In this document: one piece after another, positions 24,269-35,226 of the stretch | Position numbering within the stretch: position 1 is the first letter of the stretch | Layout of the letters: each line of letters begins with the position of its first letter | From: Straminergon stramineum | Taxonomy: Eukaryota > Streptophyta > Bryopsida > Hypnales > Calliergonaceae | Direction of reading: 5' to 3' | Assembly (NCBI GenBank): GCA_963920665.1 | Contig: OY987264.1 | Coordinates: 23,974,906-24,038,905, forward strand | DNA length: 64,000 bases | The notes under the pieces: generated by a model | The model's input: only the letters and a program-made list of their open reading frames with translations | Told to the model about the DNA's origin: nothing | Database searches by the model: none | Program-made: the position numbers and the translations under genes

Positions 24269-24389
24269 TGTACTGAACTGCTACGCGGGCCGTACCGAGG
24301 AAGGATCGCCATTGGCAGGGAACCGTGTGTTTGATCTTCGAAGGGAGTGTTGTGTCCAACGGTGGTGCACTGGTGTATGCTCGACGCAG
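23750..24389 (+). promoter_or_regulatory. Promoter and untranslated first exon of the MRG gene (approximate)
   Basis: A GC-rich block with no TATA box that I can see. It ends in a strong plant splice donor, CAG/GTGAGT, with the intron starting at 24390. The transcription start cannot be fixed from sequence. Most of this block lies in the inverted-repeat arm, so the BORCS6-like gene has the same sequence upstream. Confidence 0.5.
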
Positions 24390-25170
24390 GTGAGTTGGCG
24401 GAAATTTTAATGCTGGAATATCAGAGATTTTAAGAATTCTAGCTTGTGCTGATGTTCGTTGTTATGTATAACAGAGAATTTTTCTAGCTCGTTTGGTTTT
24501 GCTTTTTGCAGCTGGCACACTGTTTTTAGGGTTTCATATATTTTGTAACCGAATCCTTTGCGTTGGTTTCAGCATTTTCTAAATCGGATAGAGTTCTGGT
24601 TCTACTGGTTTGGTACTGTTGCCTGGCTCCAACCTACGCCAGCGTCTTAGCAGGGTTATATGATACTCTAATTAGTATTGCATCTAGTTGTTCTGGTTGA
24701 TTTTCTGAATTTGCTGGAGATCAGAGTCTTTAAGTTACAAAGCCAACTGTCTAATTTTTTCAGGATATCATTTTCTCTGGCTGCAAAGTGGCCTCTGTGC
24801 ATGTGATTTGCATCATTGGATGGTTAAACAGTTACTTTGAGGAGGGATTTCCACACTCACAAACTTGGCTTACTGTTGCTTGGTATTGCAAGTTGAGGGT
24901 CTAACCAACGTCTTTGCCCTCTTTTAGGCTGCTAGTGAATTTTCTGACCTAATTCTCCCAGAATCCTTTGCGGTTGTACCTAGTCATAAATGCTGGCGTA
25001 AATTTTGATTATTCCTGAATTTACATTTCGTATCGAGTGTTTAAGGTCATCCATAAATTCACCTTGTCTCTAGCCTCGATTTTTCCTGGAAGATTAGGAT
25101 TTGTGCTGTGATTTTAAGCGCTGGAATCTTTGAATTGAAATTCACTTTTTGTTTGATATTGCTTTCGCAG
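24390..25170 (+). other. Leader intron of the MRG gene (781 nt)
   Basis: Donor GTGAGT at 24390 and acceptor TTGCTTTCGCAG ending at 25170, with T-rich sequence before the acceptor. The ATG follows 57 nt after the acceptor. Long leader introns often raise expression of plant genes; that is general knowledge, not shown here. Confidence 0.6.
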
Positions 25171-25227
25171 TATCGGGCAAGGCTTCAGTCAGTTATCAGT
25201 GATTGGATGCCTGCGGCAGTGTAAGTA

Positions 25228-26130
25228 ATGGGGAGTTCAAGTGCTGCAGTGAAGGACGAACCAGAAGAGAGTGGAGATGAGGAGACAGAACCTGGCCAGT
25301 TCAGGGAAGGCGAGAAGGTTTTGGCCTATCATGGTCCTCTTATTTATGACACTAAAATCCAGAAAGCGGAGTATCGAAAGGAGTGGAAGTACTTCGTGCA
25401 TTACTTAGGGTGGAGCAAGAATTGGGATGAGTGGGTGGGTGCAGATAGACTGATGAAGCCGACCGAAAAAAATCTGGAAAAACAGAAAAAACTCTTCAAA
25501 AACCAGACAGGGGATAAACAATCCAAAGGGCGGGTGCCGGCAGGGAAACAGAAAAGTGCAGCTGAGAAAGAAGAACATAAAACCGAGAACAAGCCTGCCC
25601 GAGGGAAGAAACGGAAGTGCGATCCAGTTGTGGAAGCCAAGGATTCAGACGAGCATGACCAATTACTGAAGATCTCTTTACCTGGCACCTTGAAAAAGCA
25701 GCTGGTGGAAGACTGGGAATTCATTACTCAAATGGGGAAGCTGGTAAAGCTGCCTCGATCTCCATCTGCGGAAGAGATTTTAAAGAAATATGTAGACTTC
25801 AAGACAAAACGGGATGGTGCAGTAGAGGACTCGTTGGTTGAAGTGTTGAATGGTTTGAGAAGTTACTTTGACAAGTCCCTGCCAGCGATGTTGTTGTACC
25901 CTCAGGAAAGAGCTCAATATGCCAGTGCTGTCCCTCAAGGAAGTACGGTTAGTCCAAGCAGCATCTATGGGGCAGAACATCTTCTTCGGTTGTTTGTGAA
26001 GTTATCTGAGTTGCTTAATTACACGAACATGGAGCACGAAGCTTTGACCCAGCTCCAACAGAAACTGGCGGATTTTCTGAAGTTTCTCCAAAGGAACCAG
26101 AGCAGTTTCTTCCTAACGAGTTACGGTTGA
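25228..26130 (+). CDS. MRG: MRG-family chromatin reader (MRG1/MRG2/MORF4L-like)
   Basis: A complete 300-residue protein. Residues about 24-82 form a chromo/tudor-knot domain (FREGEKVLAYHGPLIYDTKI ... HYLGWSKNWDEWV) with the aromatic residues expected of a methyl-lysine cage (Y40, Y59, W62, W66). A basic linker with a nuclear-localisation-like RGKKRK (125-130) leads to the MRG domain at about 140-300, starting LLKISLPGTLKKQLVEDWE and running through LLYPQER to the closing FLKFLQRN block. In plants these nuclear proteins read H3K4/K36 methylation and recruit acetyltransferases, for example in flowering control. Length matches the family (about 320 residues in Arabidopsis). The whole CDS is one exon although the leader is spliced, which is unusual for this family. 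ATG at 25228 is the first ATG giving the full chromodomain. Confidence 0.95.
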   Translation: MGSSSAAVKDEPEESGDEETEPGQFREGEKVLAYHGPLIYDTKIQKAEYRKEWKYFVHYLGWSKNWDEWVGADRLMKPTEKNLEKQKKLFKNQTGDKQSKGRVPAGKQKSAAEKEEHKTENKPARGKKRKCDPVVEAKDSDEHDQLLKISLPGTLKKQLVEDWEFITQMGKLVKLPRSPSAEEILKKYVDFKTKRDGAVEDSLVEVLNGLRSYFDKSLPAMLLYPQERAQYASAVPQGSTVSPSSIYGAEHLLRLFVKLSELLNYTNMEHEALTQLQQKLADFLKFLQRNQSSFFLTSYG

Positions 26131-26814
26131 GCTGCAGTTGTAGATATGAAATTTGTTCACGTTGGGTTTATTAGGGCCTTACTCATTGTATTTTAAACCG
26201 GATCAAAATGGTCATCATTGGTTTGTACAGGTCTCAAATTATCAATGGCGCTTCTAATAGTCCATCTCATTGTGTCCTTTACACAGCACAGGTTAGTCAT
26301 AGGTACTTCTGAGTATCTAGGATATGATGACTATTCTGAAGCGTTTACAAGTAGTTGCACTGAAGCCACAGGACGGAGAATAATCCATGTTTTCAGACAT
26401 TCATCCCAGCGAGTGAATTTGAATTCATCCGCCCAAGCCTGGTGGAGTCCATGGAGCAATTTATCATGAGCTTGCAGTATGATCAATGGTGTTTCAATAC
26501 TGGTTAGCATCTCCAATCTATTATTGAGCTTGCTCTTGAATTGGCTGGAGAAGCTCGGGAGGTGCATGCACTGCATTGTGTATCTGGGTGGCTACTTGCT
26601 TGTAAGACGCCTCCTGACCTGCGGGCTTATGGCTGGCATACGAAATGTACACATTCCATGCTAAGCCTACGACATTGCTAAATAGAACCTGCCAGATGCA
26701 TCGCAGATTCAAGAAATAATAGTTAAGTAATAAGGAGCTTTTGCACTTCAATGAGTTACTAGTGCAATTATAACGAGGGATCATATTGCAAATGTATCAT
26801 CATTGAAGTTTTGA
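26131..26814 (+). other. 3' region of the MRG gene, no further gene seen
   Basis: Non-repetitive, moderately AT-rich sequence with only short ORFs. It probably holds the 3' untranslated region, but I could not place a clear polyadenylation signal. A TTAA-type element begins at about 26820. Confidence 0.4.
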
Positions 26815-26819
26815 TTAAA

Positions 26820-27387
26820 CCCTAAACGTTCAGATTCCTCTCCAAAATTGACGATTTGAGAAAAATCATTATAAAGTGCTTTTTGGAAGCATATTTTGGA
26901 ATTGGTATAGAAATAAAAGTTGTAGACTTTGATTTGTAGATTCCATGTATATGGCTAGATTTGCCAATGCTATCACCAATTTTTTTCTAAAAATTTTGAA
27001 AGAGAAATTTCAAATTTCCTTCAAAATTTGATTACAAGCAAAATATTATCATTTTTTGAGTAAGATTTGTTGGAATGGATTTGAAATGAGGTTCTCTTCA
27101 CATGGTGTTTTTTTGAAATTTTTGTGCTTTTAAAATCTATGACCTCATTTTGGCAAATCTTGTTTTGAACTAGAGTCAATGCAATTTGACATCTTGACAT
27201 ACTTGCACATTGGTAATTTTAGAAAAATATGTACTCTATTAACACCAAATCCAACCCTTAGATAGGACAACAACTTGATAACATATGTCCACAAATTAGA
27301 ATATCTTTCATCCAAGTAGTTAAGAGGATGAAACTTGAGTTTCAATTTGTTCATCGTCCAAGAAATGGACATTGGAGCGCTTAGGGG
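26820..27387 (+). mobile_element. TTAA-flanked TIR element (568 bp)
   Basis: TTAA at 26815-26818, then A and CCCTAAACGTTCAG; right end GAGCGCTTAGGGG followed by TTAA (27388-27391). Its right half is similar to 1-159. Non-coding. Confidence 0.65.
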
Positions 27388-27661
27388 TTAACCATGGAGT
27401 TATGTTCAGAACAGAGTAGGTGATGTGCTAAACATACCTGCAAAATGGGAGGCACAAACATGAAGTTGCAAAATTGGAAGGGAATCCATAATTTCCAGTT
27501 TGCAATTAAAGTGGGTTTCCAATCCTGTCCCACCAACAAGCAAACATCAGTTGAGTACTTGCATGAGATTCATGAATTGTAGCTACTTAGTTTGTAAGCT
27601 TGTATTGATGATAGTACTAATCATATGTTGGCCACATAGGATTTGAATCCACTCTCTTTAA

Positions 27662-27882
27662 CCCTTAAATGGCACTGAGAACGTTTTTCATCTAGTGGAT
27701 GACAAAGAATCTTCATATGTAGGATAGAAATGCAATTATTCATCTTTGGAATTTTTTGCAAAAAGGAGAGATCTTGCACAATAGTTTGACCTCCAAGGAA
27801 TATATATATATATATAAAGTAGATGATGTCACATGGTTCCAAAAGGGATTATTTCTACAATCATAAGTTTGTCCTTTAAGGG
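27662..27882. mobile_element. TTAA-flanked TIR element (221 bp)
   Basis: Termini CCCTTAAATGGCACTG and, inverted, CCCTTAAAGGACAAAC, with TTAA at 27658-27661 and 27883-27886. Contains a short TA microsatellite near 27802. Confidence 0.7.
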
Positions 27883-29625
27883 TTAATCTCTCACGAAATA
27901 CCCCAAGTTAACAAGGTTCAAAACAAAACAAAACCAAATTTGGCACACACATAATTTGTTCCTTATCATTTGTTGTTTGTCATTGGTCACTTGTTTAAAG
28001 ATAGCACTTACTACCTATGTCCATGTGGCGTAATTAGTAGAACCACCCCATAAGACTATTTAGTCATGCTAGTAGTCATCCTAGTCTTAGGACCAATGTT
28101 ACTCTTCTATGACCTTGTCTCATAGAATATGGGATAAAATTACATACTTTTTGAAGCTTTTCTTGAATCTCATCAACATGTCCCTCCATGAAGAGCAAGT
28201 AGGTGAAGGTAATTGCAATGAATATTGGAGCAAAAATAAACTGTGCCCCCCAAAAGCTAATTGTATTAAGATCACAATGGAGTGGAGTTAGCCTCTTTTG
28301 AAAAGCTCAAGCACAATATTGTACTTATCAATAATTTTGTGATAAACTTTGGATGTAAGTATGTTTAGAAGGGGTGTTATACATTGATCACACCTGATCC
28401 AAGCCCAATCGAATTGCAACTCCTTTTGTGCCTTGAGCCTTCACAACTTGGTTGAGGAATCCGTACCTATACAAATACAACTTCCTTAATTTTTCCAACT
28501 AAACTCTTGTGAGACACAACTCAAAGAATTCTTTTAACATAAAGGGTTTAGGGGTCCTTGCAACAATTGCACAAAATTCCATCTTCAATGCCACAGAATT
28601 CAAAGAGAAGTTTCAACTCAAGAATTTCAACTTCTTCAACAATGAATTAAAGGGTTTGTAATACAAAGGTGGACATGGGACCCAACTTTTGTAATTAAAG
28701 ATTGTTATGTATTCTTTGGATTTTATCACCAAAAAAAATTAGATTTCCATGCAAGTTTGAAGGAAACATAAGTTATGAAAATAAGACAAGGCCTCTAAAC
28801 TTGTACCAATAGTGTAGTGTTGGTCCTACAACGAAGAGCCCTAGTGATGTCATGGATGCCACTCTTTTCAAATCCAAGTTGCTCATTTTCTCTACAAATA
28901 GCTGTCAACAAGTACAACTTTTGTTACAACTTATAAGTAATATTCTTGAAAGGAATCGCTAACATTTTGGGGCAAAACCTCAAATTTAGGGAAGAAATGT
29001 AGGAGTTGGTGCTCAACGAACTCTTCCACATACAATCAAAAAAGAGGGTTTTAACAAGTGCTCTAAAATCTTAAATGTGTCTCTAACAAACTACCATATT
29101 AATTAAACAACAAAAGAACTTGGGATCTTCTTAAGCTAGTGGGAACTTGACATGTTTAGATTAGGAAAATGACCCAAGAGAAGACCCACATGACCAATTG
29201 GATCGGTTGTGGGACTTCTTGTAGTCATTTTTGTGGTCTATGTAGACCACAAATCCACTAATATATTGTGAGGCCAATGTAAATCGACTCATTTTCTTGC
29301 ATTGGGAACATGGCACTCAAATGAATGGTGAGTGTACAAGATTTTGCATAATGGATTTATAAAACTCTAAGATGCTTCAATGGACCATAACCTCCTTGTA
29401 GCGAACAATATGACAATACAACATCACTATGCAACTAAGGTTCTTCACCATTTCTATGGCTTGGTATGCTATTTCTTAGAAAATAAAACTCTTGCTTTAT
29501 ATTAGTGCTAAACACGACTCATTTGTGAATGTATCACATGGTCTATGAATTTGTTGTGACACTATTGCAAGTTCAAGAAAAGTTGGTTTGCAATTTCTTA
29601 GAAAACAAGACTCCTTTTATATTAA
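27883..29625. other. AT-rich intergenic stretch, nothing recognised
   Basis: No convincing ORF, family motif or TIR element was seen here. Short phrases recur (for example a GTCTATGAAATTGTTGT-like phrase also near 29910), suggesting further old repeats. Confidence 0.4.
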
Positions 29626-29870
29626 CCCTTGAGTGCCCTACAACCTCAAATCTTACCTCCCAAAAATGAAAGGTTGCCATGTTTAAATATTATAATTTTT
29701 TCAACAATATGGTGAAATCATTTGTCCCCCCCCCCCCCCCCAACTCCGGGCCTATCTCCACTACTGATCAATATGGTCAATTTTTGTTGATCTTGTTTTG
29801 GGTGATAGTTTGATTAGAAGGAGTTCAGAAGGGTTTGGATTTTAGTAAACACGTTCTGGGTGCTCAAGGG
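29626..29870. mobile_element. TTAA-flanked TIR element (245 bp)
   Basis: CCCTTGAGTGCCC on the left and, inverted, CCCTTGAGCACCC on the right; TTAA at 29622-29625 and 29871-29874. A run of about 15 C lies inside near 29726. Confidence 0.7.
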
Positions 29871-30107
29871 TTAAATGCTAAACATGACATTTGTGAAAGT
29901 ATCACATGGTCTATGAAATTGTTGTAACACTAGAACAAGTTCAAGAAAAGTTTGCCTTAATATAGGAGAATTGTGTATTGCATCATGGTTGAAGGGCATG
30001 TGGATGTTGAAACTATCCATTGATGTTAACAAAGAGATTTGGGCATACTAACCAACCAAATCCATCATCTTCATAGTCAAGTACAGTTGACTTTCGATGA
30101 AAATAAG

Positions 30108-30326
30108 CACTAGAAGAAACCCGTGTTTTGGGTGATGGGCCTCAATTTTTTGGAATGGATTTTTCTTATGTCCAATACAACAAGCCTATGTTTTATGTTA
30201 CACACACACACCATTACATTGGCAATTTTTTTGACATAAAAACATAGGGTTGTTGCATTGGATATCAAAAAAAACTTGTTCCAAAAAATTGAGGTGCATC
30301 ACTCGAAACGCAGGTTTCTTATAGTA
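30108..30326. mobile_element. Small non-autonomous CACTA (EnSpm)-like element (219 bp)
   Basis: Left end CACTAGAAGAAACCCGTG; right end inverted TACTATAAGAAACCTGCG. Plant CACTA elements typically begin CACTACAAGAAA. The inverted similarity continues inwards for about 80 bp (CCTCAATTTTTTGGA, then CCTATGTTTTATGT). The 3-bp flanks AAG and CAG do not match exactly, so the copy is old. Confidence 0.6.
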
Positions 30327-30419
30327 CAGTCACATACAAATGCAAACAAGAAGTTTTCGCAAACACATTGTAACTACCAAAATCCTCTATCCTCTTGAAA
30401 AACCAAAGTGGGGAGGCCG

Positions 30420-31140
30420 AAGTTGTTACCACTCATGTTGAGGGAAAAGCATACTTGAGTGAAAATGTCTCCGATGCAATTGAGGATGCCCAATGTGATA
30501 GCCTTGGTCTTTATAGGGTGTGATGTCAGAAGCTTGGTATACCTAAAGTCCATTCAAGTTCGCCCTTCAGCACAGGGGTGGGCGTCTCAAGAGGAAACAA
30601 TGAGAATGAATTTGATGGAAGTTAAGACAAGCATACCAGCTACTGGGTGCAGGGCCTGCTCCGCGAGCAGGGGAAGTTCCAGCCCTATTACCTGCTGCTG
30701 TTGGAGACATTCAGACAGTGTATCAGATCCCCAAGAAATGGAAGCAAATGCGTCACTTCTTACCAGCGGGCAAGCTTGGAAATTTTGGGTTATATGACTT
30801 CTCACCAACGGGAAGTGGGGCGTTTTGAATTATGTGACATCGCATTGCTTTGACGCAACCCCATTACTGTTTGTCGTTCTGTCACAACTTGTTTTGTACG
30901 CAGTGAGAAGCGACACCATTCTCCCATTGAAACTAAGTTGATGAGACTCATAATCACAGTTTCAATGCTCTCGTTGAGCAATGGCATTCCTTAGACGCAC
31001 TCAAAATTACTGTAACCACCATGAATTCTCTCCCATATCCCTTCAGTAGGAGGATTCAGAGGAAGAAAATGGTGGGAAACAGGGTTCTGGACAACATAAA
31101 ATTCTGGAGGAGCTCCTTCGAAACTCTCGGAAAAGGAATT
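30420..31140 (+). pseudogene. Unidentified coding-like, non-repetitive fragment
   Basis: The composition rises towards that of a gene (for example 30640-30780), and the plus frames read gene-like pieces such as VEGKAYLSENVSDAIEDAQ and VGDIQTVYQIPKKWKQM, but frames change and stops intervene. I do not recognise a family. It probably is a decayed gene or gene fragment near the BORCS6-like relic at 31746. Confidence 0.25.
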
Positions 31141-31509
31141 CAAATTTTTTTTCGCATAATCTTGAGATCATCTTAAGAGGGTTTTGAACAAAATCTACAA
31201 GATAAAGATATGGATTGGCCACTAATACAGAACCATTTATGCGCTCTCTACATTGAATGTCACACTTCTGAGTCTATTTTTAAGTTGGCACCTATACTCG
31301 AGAAGGTGGATTCTTGCAACTACTAAAGAATGCTGTGAATGAGAGCCTCGAGGGAGAATGTATTTTGCAGCACTACACACATAGTTCTCCTAAGATTTTC
31401 TCTCGCCCTTTCTCCTACTGTGAGGCCCCCTTATGACAACCACAACTATCTGCAACGTTTCCACCAGAAAAGTTCAAAAACATTGCTCATTACCTTGTAA
31501 AATACTTAA

Positions 31510-31567
31510 CCCTTAAACGTCACATCCAGTCACTCGGTGTTTTTTAAAATACTGTGTTGTTTAAGGG
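31510..31567. mobile_element. Very short TTAA-type TIR element (58 bp)
   Basis: CCCTTAAACGTCACATCC on the left and, inverted, CCCTTAAACAACACAG on the right, with TTAA before and TTAG after. Almost only termini remain. Confidence 0.5.
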
Positions 31568-31745
31568 TTAGTACTGTGCTGTGTTGATACTAGAGTTGAG
31601 GAATGAGGTATTAGTGTTGAGGTATTGAGGTATTGAGGTTTCACCTGATACTCTCCTTCTCATCTTTGCCTTCGTCACGTCCCTTTAAGAAAAAATCAAA
31701 AATTTGATGGGCACCCCAAAGCTGAGGTCTCTGCACAGTCGCTTG

Positions 31746-31967
31746 TCACGGTACCTGACACGTGATCGCATCTACTATTAAACCCACCCCCAAGAATTTG
31801 AAGTTTGCAATTAGAATTGAAGTCAGAAAACTATTGAATTTCTTTCGAATACTCTTAGTAGACTCAGCACCTCTTGGAGCATCAATTCCTTGCAAAGTTT
31901 GCAGGGACGCTACTAGATTACTGAAATGAGAAGCAAATTTATCCATCTGATGCATCAACTTTCTCAT
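31746..31967 (-). pseudogene. Possible relic of a BORCS6-like gene 3' portion
   Basis: A minus-strand open segment of 73 codons reading ...MDKFASHFSNLVASLQTLQG... and later LGVGLIVDAI before a GTACCG donor-like site. The first block resembles SLAAQLKTLR of the BORCS6-like protein at 19745-20287. The last block resembles, at DNA level, the exon-like segment at about 19611-19650 (LGVVIDVVATIS before GTACTG). Same strand as the presumed parent, about 12 kb away. The similarity is weak and judged by eye. Confidence 0.3.
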
Positions 31968-32538
31968 TGATGAGAGCTTGCCACTAAATCTTTAGGTTTT
32001 AAATGCAAACCGGCTCAAATTTATTCTCAATCTATTGCCTCCAACATCAGGATTTTTTGATGGATTGAAGAAGATTCAAACGATATCGTTTCTTACCCAT
32101 ATTATGTTGAGTGATCTTCATTTCGTAGAAAGCTCAGGACAGATTTTTAGCGTAATCCTCAATCACTGCAAATGTCTCAAACCTTGTAGGTAGAATTCCT
32201 GGCTGTTCATTGATTGAAATGTCGACATTTTGATGGAGCGCCCTCGCAATGAATTCATGCTAACTGCCGAAGCCAGAGGATGTTCAATTGGGCTTCTCAT
32301 CTGTGAGCCTGATCAATTTTATTTCATGTTCTTTCGCTCTTGAGGACTGTGAGATTTAGGTTAAGCTTATGTCATGAATGAAAATTTAGGGCTTGAGGAC
32401 TCAGCCGGCTCTCTGATTCAGGTTTGCCTAGGGTTTCATATCTTTGCTGCAGCACTGTGTGGGCACCAGTTGGTTGGTAACCTTCATCAAGTCACTTTTA
32501 GAACAGAACCATGAGGTTAGAAGGAAGCAGGGTTTTAA

Positions 32539-33501
32539 CCCCTCATCGCCTAAGGCCTGAACGGGTTCAAAAACATCATTGCTTTTGAAGTGTTATAGAT
32601 CTAAGTGTCATTGAGTTATAAAGATCTCAACCATACAATCTTGTAGTGTACATGTTGTAGATGATGTGAATCAAATTTGGAGTCAATTGACCATAGAGAT
32701 TGCAAGATTATGATGTTTTAGTGTTGAAAAAGGATGCTAAAATTTTCCTAGGAACATATTTGGAGGTGAAGTTTGATTTCTAAACCTACTCAAATGAAAA
32801 AAACTTTAAGCTAGAAAGTGATTCAAAACTGGCATAGAAACACATTGGTGAAATAAAATATCATTCAATTGACTCATTGTGTATGCGAAATGGCTTGGAA
32901 ATGTTAAAAAATAGCACAAAAAGTTGCAAAAAACACATCTAAGGATGAACCTCCTACTAAAATGCTTCTCAATTGCTCATAACTTCTTGGATTGATATGA
33001 AATTTTATTCACACAAACTATACTAGTATGTGCAACTTTGAAAAAAAAACTCATTAGAAACGAACACTATATGAAGAAGAAACAAGCCGTTGAAGTTCAC
33101 TATAATCCAAAAATGTTCAAATTTTGAACTTCAAATTGCTCCCAAACATTCAAAACAACTTGGATTGACATGAAAATTTTACTAAAATAACTAGACTTAA
33201 AGGGGAACAAAAAACAAAAAAAATTACTCAAAACAAATAGTGGATGAAGGAGATATGAGCCCATGAAGTTGTAGCCATCAAATGTAGTTGGGGGAACTCA
33301 AATTGAACATGTGAACTTCAATTGGGTTCCAAAAACTTAGAACATCTTGAATTGATCTGAAAATTATACCACACAAACTAGAAGAGAGAGTGAAAATTTT
33401 CCAATAAATTTTATTGAATTCGGACATTTGATGCAATAGTTACAACACTTTGAATTGGACTTGAAACTATGTGAGGGCTCTTTTGGTCCCCTTGTGAGGG
33501 G
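32539..33501. mobile_element. TTAA-flanked TIR element (963 bp)
   Basis: Termini CCCCTCATCGCC and, inverted, CCCCTCACAAGG; TTAA at 32535-32538 and 33502-33505. The interior is AT-rich and non-coding. Confidence 0.6.
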
Positions 33502-33505
33502 TTAA

Positions 33506-34650
33506 GATAAACAAGCCTATTACCATGCTAATTAGCAATCTGAATATCTTGGGGCCAAACCCAGTAGGGATAAATATTTTTCATAGGTATGCACATGTTT
33601 CACGAATCAAATCCAAGTGGAATTTTATTTTTTGGATTGAAGTTGTAATTTCTTTGAATTTTTGAAGTGGTATGCCCTAAAATTACAAAACCACCCACAA
33701 AGTAAAGTCATAAACATCCTCTAATCAACCCAAACTGCCTAGTTAAGTACTAAATATTCACCATTAATAGAGTGACACATTATCCCTTGTCATAAAATTT
33801 CTGATTTCATTGTAAAATAAGCGGATTTGGGTGAGTTTGGTGGCGAACATAGGTAGTTGGTAGGAACGGGCTTGTCTACCTTATAGGCTTTGTCCTCTAT
33901 GGCATCAACTATGTGGTTTGTGAATCTAAGTTTCTGAATCCTAATGTGATTTGGGTTTGGTTGAGTGAATAGAGCCTTATAGTCACACCGTTCATGTTTC
34001 GTTCATTTTGAGTAGGGAAGAAAGCAATCTTTACTACAATGATGAAGCTATTTACATCCATAGTCATGAATGAAACAAGAAGATCATGGATGAAAATAAA
34101 AAAATTCATCCAAATTTGTGTATACTCATCTCAAAAAGAGTGATGTCATTGTGTGATTTTATAGCAATTTAACAATTCCATCCAATACATTGGCAAATAT
34201 TCCTCTAAAGTATTTGTGTATTTTTTTTAGCAAATTTTTGCCTAAAATAGAGACATTGAAGTGAAATCAAAGTAACCACAATAGACAATATGAGTTTCAT
34301 GCCACATTGTTAAATCATATATATCCCCATGCCAAACACCAACACACAATAGTTAGTGTTTCCATACATAGAACATGAAAATAAAAATAAATAAATAATA
34401 TTATGCACTTTGATCCATGCATAGGATATAAAAGAAATTTAGAAAGGTTTACTTTTCATCGAAAAAAATAACACAATAGTGACACTAATTTTATAGATGA
34501 CACTAATTTTGTGCCCTCACTGATAGAACAATTCAATATAGCTTGATCCCCACTAGTACATAGTAGTTAAAAATGCTCTTGTGCTTAGGATGTAAAAGTA
34601 ATAGTAAAATATATTCCATCATACTGATTTTAATTAGTATAGGTTGAAAT
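33506..34650. other. AT-rich intergenic stretch, nothing recognised
   Basis: No ORF of note, no inverted termini recognised. Confidence 0.4.
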
Positions 34651-34655
34651 TTTAC

Positions 34656-35222
34656 CCCCTAAAGGACCAAGTGTCCGTTCATCGTATGCAAGAAATCTCG
34701 GATAGGCTCCTATGAAGTCATTTTTAGTTGGATGTTCATGAAATTTGGACATAATTTGTAACCATGTATCCCCTTCCTGAAAATCTAATTTTTTTTCCAA
34801 TTGGGTGTCCGGATCAGAAGTTATGCTGCCCTAAACTTTGCAGGTAGCTCGGGCAGCATGTGCAAAACTCTTCCTGTGATTTTGAAATTTGGCGGGTGTG
34901 TAGCTTACATGATCCTAGATGCAAATGTCAAAAAAATAACCATGTTTAGTGTAAGAATCTCATTCTAGAAGGAGTTCAAGTTTGTAGGCCATGTTGGGCA
35001 AGGTTGGAAAAAAACTTTTTCACCTAACTTCAAACGTTATAATCTTTCAATCCTTGCAGTCAAAGTTTCTAAATTTTTTTCCACATGTTCTTAAATAAGT
35101 CTTGAACAAATTTGTACGGTTGAATTTTGAAAAAAAAAAAAATTTCCATTTTTTTCTTGCTGCCCTAAAAAGTGGCAGTTTTTGACAATTTCTGCCCCAA
35201 ATGAGCCTCGGTCCTTTAGGGG
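34656..35222 (+). mobile_element. TTAA-type TIR element (567 bp)
   Basis: CCCCTAAAGGACCAAG on the left; inverted right end CCCCTAAAGGACCGAG, thirteen identical terminal bases. Left flank TTTA (C), right flank TTAA. The interior matches 13310-13896. Confidence 0.7.
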
Positions 35223-35226
35223 TTAA

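Noticed and set aside
23838..24359. ORFs in the inverted-repeat arms, identical in both (also 20453-20906)
   Set aside because: They fall in GC-rich promoter/leader sequence, overlap in several frames, and show no known domain; the duplication explains their identity.
27140..27387. Possible CRISPR-like or tandem array because similar phrases recur (also at 1-159)
   Set aside because: Only two dispersed copies without regular spacing; they are transposon ends.
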